The position numbers and the translations under genes were made by a program. From the NCBI RefSeq assembly GCF_963675165.1, contig NC_087386.1, forward strand, positions 5,462,169 through 5,526,168: a stretch of 64,000 nucleotides of DNA, given 5' to 3'. Positions 59,346 through 64,000 of the stretch are shown one piece after another. Each line of letters opens with the position of its first letter. Position 1 is the stretch's first letter. The DNA is from Halichondria panicea (Eukaryota > Porifera > Demospongiae > Suberitida > Halichondriidae). The notes below the pieces were generated by a model. It did not search any database and had not been told where the DNA came from. It saw nothing but the letters and a program-made list of their open reading frames with translations.

Positions 59346-59694
59346 TATTTTGCAGCAGTTTACATAGATCTATAAAAGGCCTTAATTTCTTGTAAAACTT
59401 AATGCATGCATGTGGATGTATGCAGAATCTAGTGCTTTTATAATAGCAACATCTTATACCCAATATTTAAGAGTACCATTAACGACCTTTACCATAGAGC
59501 TACATGCACCTGTACCCAAGCTTGAGGAAAGACTGTCTAATAATAACTATAATTATGATCACACAATGATAATAACGAATGTTCAGCTAAAATGTTGGAT
59601 ATAAAACGCTAATGTCAACTAATCTTGTGAGTATAATAACACTTGTAAAAATGTTTAATCATAATAATTATAATAAGTTTCTACTGGTACTGGT
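59346..59694 (-). promoter_or_regulatory. spacer: UBR4 3' UTR and promoter of the kinase-ankyrin gene
   Basis: Both genes run on the minus strand head to tail; 349 bases separate the UBR4 stop (59695-59697) from the kinase ATG (59345). The same spacer is duplicated at about 49935-50171. Confidence 0.55.
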
Positions 59695-62600
59695 TCAGTT
59701 GTCACTAGCGGTGGTGACTGTGACCAAGGAGAGCAACTCCGCCAGGAAGACATCTGGGTTGTCAATAGCAACCAGCAACCCTGTGCACGACAAAGCAAAA
59801 AAATTAAAAATTGTGCAGACAAAATGAAGTTTATAATTATACAGCATACGAACGATTTAAACAAAAATGGGTATGTCACATGGTTTACGTACAAGTCACA
59901 TGACTCACCCATGACATCAAGGAACTCTTGGAAGGACTCACATAATTGCACCTGATCTTGGAACTCTGTCAACAGCTGCAGCAACAGATCGAACCATGAT
60001 TAAAACAATTGTTTAATACCTTTAACAGCATAATACGTGTACCTCTTTAGGAAATAGTTTACTTTAGGATGGTTTATGAGCAGATGGTTTGACAATGCCA
60101 TGAGCACACAATAGACAAAGGAAGGTGATAATTTCCATAAAGATCTTTATGGCAGCTGTACCTTGTCGCTAGCTTCCAGCACGGTGCTATCATTGGTCCG
60201 AACGTGCTCCAGTAAAGCTGTGGGCAGGTCACTACCAGACACTGACAGTGTGGTCTTGAGGACTCGATGTAGACTGTCCACTAGTGAGAACATCATTAGT
60301 AGCGGCTTGTACACCGAGAACTCTGCCGGGGAGGACGAGGAGAGACTGTGGGGGGTATATGTGGGTGGGGCCACAGATGAATGAGTGTATAATTATGTGT
60401 GTGTGGGTGAATAATAAAGCCAGTCACTATAAAATTATCATAGTTCAAAAAATACTTCGAAGATGTGTTGGCTGACTTAAAGAGTACGGATTAACTACAA
60501 TATTAATGGATCTCATCAGATCTAGAGATGTAGTACCAGGGACCCACCTCTTGATGAGGGAGGAGCTACTGTTCCTGGCATGGGCCAACACTAACAGTCT
60601 CTTGAGGATGGTGGTCCGATGCTCCTCCCACTCACTCAACGACTGGATGAACAGTGACACCACCAGCTGGTACTGGGGACCGTCCAACTAGCAGAGGAGG
60701 GTGGCAAAGGTCAAGAGCAAGCCACGTACCATAAAAAGCGTTTTGCCATTAAGAGTAACATACAGTAGAAGGTGCAGCAATAATTACTATGGCTATTGTG
60801 CATATGCTGACATATTACTAATATAGCAAACAATGCTTATAGTGTAGGGTTGACATTTGTAACCACTTGTGTTCACCTCATAAGCGGAGGAGACCCAGGT
60901 GTCAGGAGCAGCTGCCAGGAAGGTTGCTAGGTTCCTCTCCTCTCTCTGGTAGCAGTGACTCCTGTGCAGGGTGGCAGAACAAAGCAAGATAATGTACACT
61001 ATAAGATATAAATTGTAAGTCCCCAATTAATAATATAAGAGGGTATTATGAGCTTAGAATGCACTGAAGAGAATAACGTATTGCTTACTAACAAACAAAA
61101 CTTATCCCACACAAGCCAAATACCTAAAAAGAAAGCTAAAAAAATGGGCACTGCAGACACTTTTTGAGAAGACAGATTAATTTGCTTACACACAAAAACA
61201 GGTTTAGCACACACAGACCAAATGTTGCTAGTGCTCACAGGTTCATGACGTGTGCTCCAACATGAAGGTAGTAGGGGAGCAGGTGCATGTTGCTCTGTGG
61301 ACCGCCCCCTCCACTCTCTCCACTGAAGGACTTCTCGTAGGCAAACCGGACCAGAAGCAGTCGAATATCGTGAGCGAGGGTGTGGAAGGAGGGGTCAAAT
61401 AGTCCAGTACACTCTTGTAGGTAGTTGTGGAACCTGGGTGCGTGTGTGGGGGTGGGGTTATTACCAGCTGTACTCTTAAGGAGGTCGTGGATAAATGGTA
61501 TTAGCAAGGGCGTATAAAAGAAGAGAGGGCATGCAACTCCTATATGAGCATAGTTCAAACGTGGGTGGAGAAATGTGTGCATTTGCTAAAAATAGAAATT
61601 TCATTTCATGCAGTCATGCACATTCATCCGCCCACGTTTGAACTCTGCTCATATAGGAGTTGCATGCCCTCTCTTCTTTTATATGCCCTTGGTATTAGCT
61701 CTAGACAGAAATAGCTGACATGTGTCTAGACAGATATTAGCGTACCTTGCAACAGAACTCGAGAAGTTGGTATGTGAAATCTGTGAGAAAATGGACAATA
61801 CATTAATCTAGTGGTGGCATTTGAATACTAAATCTACTTATGTTCTGGCCTAAGCTAAACACGCACACACTAGCGGTTGTTTATTACTGGTCAGCTGATA
61901 TCTCACCTCGGGCCCCCATATTGGCAGCAAGGCATTGCACTTGGTGTTGGCGTTCTGTAGAGTAGCACTCTCCCATTCGTCTCGACTCCGGGCAAGTCTG
62001 CAGAGGGAAGAAGTGGGGGTGGTGACAATGACACAATCTACCTCCAAACATAGATATTATAGAGTGCACGGCATAATGTACATCCTACAAACAATACATG
62101 CTCGATCATAACAACTGCTTATAACACCATTGTATTGTAGTGTGTCATGAGAGCTATTGTAACAGTGGACCAGCTATGGACTTGCTAGCAACTAGAACAC
62201 AAAGGTCATTATTTCCAGGGATAGATTTGAGGTGAACGTACTTGACAGCTGCAGAGTGACATTCGTAGTGGACCACGTTGAAGTGTGACACGGTGGAGTA
62301 GCCCTGGGGGAACAAAATGGAGGCATCACATAACACACATCCTTACAGCAAAATTCAAGAGGAGCTAAGAGTAAAGTTGGTATACAGGTACAAGAGTCAC
62401 CATGGATACGGTGAATGATGGTACTCACCACAGTCTTGCGTGGTTTGTTCTCAAACTCGTCCAACGCCACTTTCCTCGTGTACGTGTAGATACCGAGAAT
62501 CTGGAGGCAAGGCAACAAGAGAATGACATTATACAAAATAGGCATTACCACTTGTACAAAACGACTCAATAATAATTCACACAATTATAATAGGTGGTTT

Positions 62601-64000
62601 TGTACGGTCACTCTCCACCAAGCCCTACCCCCTAACACACCTTCTGCGGTTGATTCTTATAGCCCTCGAGGCAAATGCAGCACTTTAGGCCTGACTCTTC
62701 AATCAGCTGTCCCTCCATCTCCGACACGAGTGTGGACTGTGCGATCACCTGACCCTTCTCGTTCACCTCCATACCCAGTGCACCCAGCTCCTTCTGTCTC
62801 ATGGCCATTGCTCGTCGTTTCTTCTCCTCTCTAGTTGCCTTACGGACTCTCTTAATCTGAAAGGGGGGAGGGACATTACTAGCTGACTGTACTGTACACA
62901 CACATGTGCTGTACACTCGAGGAAGAAGAAATGTAGTTTCACATGTACCGAACTTAAGCACTTTTAATATTGGTCAGAGGGGGCAGATTGCTATATAAAG
63001 TTACCACATAACGTGTATTTATACTTGCATAATGTAGCAGCGGTAATTGCATTGAGTTTCACCAGACATTAGGAAAGAGGCCCTCCAACAATGCACCCAC
63101 CACTGCTGGCCACATATATGGCCACTCTCTCCTTCACATCGACAACCTCTAGTATCATACATTTCACAGTGAAAACTGAAAACTTAACAAGAGGTGCTTT
63201 TAGAGTGAAGACTTACAACCAGGTAGATAGGTAGTTACCCCAGTACATTACACTAACTGCTTTGGTGTGCAAATATACACGCCCTAATTAAAGTTCCAGG
63301 TAGAATTCTGGACACAAAATGCCACCTCATCATTCTTACCTCTTCATAACATGGTGGATGCTCTGCCACGACCTCTAGAAGGTTCTCAGCGAGCGTGCCG
63401 ATGTGCTGGTCAGAGGCCACCTGCTCTAGTAGGTGGAGTTCTGAGATGACCTCCTTGAGTATCTCCTGTGTCTTCGTGTGCCAATGACAGAGACCGGCGA
63501 GCATCTTAAGCACGTACGGTAGTGATGGCTGGGAGATGCACAACTTCCACTCAGGAGTGTCGAAGGAGCCACTGTGTGTGCGGAGAAAGGGGGGGAGGGG
63601 CTTATAGAATAATGTTACACTGCTTTACTTTATTAATCTGAAAGGGGGGGGGGGGACTTTACTAGTACTGTGCACAAACATGTGATGTGCTGAACAACTA
63701 AAGGAAGGAGAAACACACTTAGCCTAGCTGAGCCTAAGGGCTTTTTTAATCATAGTAGGGGTGCAGATTGCTACCTAAAGTTACCGTATAATGTGTACTT
63801 ATTTCAGAATTGTTATTATACGTATAATGTAGCAGCGGTAATTGCATTGAGTTTCAGCGTGCATTAGGAAAGAGGCCCTCCAACAATGCACCCACCACTG
63901 CTGGCCACATATATGGCCACTCTCTCCTTCACATCGACAACCTCTAGTATCATACATTTCACCTTTCAGTGAAAACTTAACAAGAGGTGCTTTTAGAGTG
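59695..64000 (-). CDS. UBR4: UBR4 (N-recognin E3 ligase), C-terminal exons; 5' part outside window
   Basis: Minus-strand exons in order: [20 protein letters not shown] (about 63344-63571); [20 protein letters not shown] then [15 protein letters not shown] and [14 protein letters not shown] (62641-62857); [20 protein letters not shown] (62421-62500); [19 protein letters not shown] (62240-62303); [20 protein letters not shown] (61905-61997); a short exon at 61750-61780; [14 protein letters not shown] with [18 protein letters not shown] (61240-61436); [17 protein letters not shown] (60880-60960); [15 protein letters not shown] (60548-60690); 60160-60345; 59911-59974; and a final exon stopping at 59695-59697. 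The Cys-rich CCICxxGY through HYECH segment is the UBR4 hemiRING region. UBR4 is a giant cytosolic ligase of the N-degron pathway. This is clearly the parent of the truncated copies at 50.2-52.2 and 45.7 kb. Confidence 0.93.
61506..61690. mobile_element. 185-base fold-back MITE with 9-base target duplication in a UBR4 intron
   Basis: Arms of about 60 bases (aagggcgtataaaagaagag... and its complement) are flanked by ggtattagc at 61497-61505 and 61691-61699. The duplicated UBR4 segment near 52150-52175 lacks it. Confidence 0.92.
62955..63220. repeat. UBR4 intron repeat, copy 1
   Basis: Matches 63740-64000. The core from about 63033 to 63170 (gtagcagcggtaattgcatt onward, including the palindrome ggccacatatatggcc) is almost unchanged while the flanks differ. 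The two copies bracket the exon at 63344-63571. Confidence 0.85.
63636..64000. repeat. UBR4 intron repeat, copy 2 (runs to window edge)
   Basis: Second copy of the block from 62858 (ctgaaaggggggg start) through tgcttttagagtg. On the minus strand the conserved core has an open stretch reading [16 protein letters not shown] in both copies, so a duplicated small exon is possible but not shown. Confidence 0.8.

Noticed and set aside
1-64000. tRNA, rRNA genes or bacterial-type operons
   Set aside because: I looked for cloverleaf and rRNA core words and for tightly packed same-strand intronless genes and found none I could support.

Overview
The window is animal nuclear DNA: AT-rich, gene-dense, with many short GT-AG introns (often 50-400 bases), genes on both strands, no bacterial-type operons, and many short fold-back elements. 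Gene content (short-chain-collagen-C4-like proteins, kinase-ankyrin genes with one repeat per exon, CARD and DEATH domain proteins, a ZIFL-like MFS transporter) points to a demosponge. The Amphimedon lineage is my best guess; this is inference, not proof.

Layout. 1-361: last exon of a ZIP7-type zinc transporter (+). 742-4867: makorin (-). It shares a 259-base divergent promoter with a CARD plus DEATH adaptor resembling RAIDD/CRADD (+, 5127-7000). 7361-12875 and 13300-18729: two tandem copies of a ZIFL-like MFS transporter made by a ~6.0 kb segmental duplication. The unit starts inside the last exon of the CARD-DEATH gene (6783) and ends inside the last exon of transporter copy 1 (12790). Copy 1 therefore has an aberrant C-terminus and carries a DEATH-domain half-exon in its 3' region. 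18989-30512: RTEL1 helicase (+), with two antisense genes nested in introns (a secreted fibrinogen-like gene and a decayed C4-like gene).

30.9-35.2 kb holds two kinase-less ankyrin arrays (-). 35.4-43.3 kb holds three short-chain-collagen-C4-like genes with a type II membrane anchor and no collagen repeat (+), one with a frame break, plus a decayed fourth. 43.3-46.9 kb is largely fold-back elements with a stray UBR4 exon. 46.9-52.2 kb is a decayed module (-): UBR4 tail, kinase, one ankyrin exon, ZU5-like and DEATH-like exons. 52.6-59.3 kb is the intact version: a TKL-like kinase followed by about 13 single-exon ankyrin repeats. 59.7-64 kb is the C-terminal part of genuine UBR4 (-), running off the window.

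The main story is paralogous tandem duplication followed by decay. Because paralogous segments sit side by side, many mobile-element insertions can be read directly against their empty sites, several with 9-base target duplications. The most unusual biology is the modular kinase-ankyrin locus whose older relative appears to have carried ZU5 and DEATH domains, and the membrane-anchored C4-like family.
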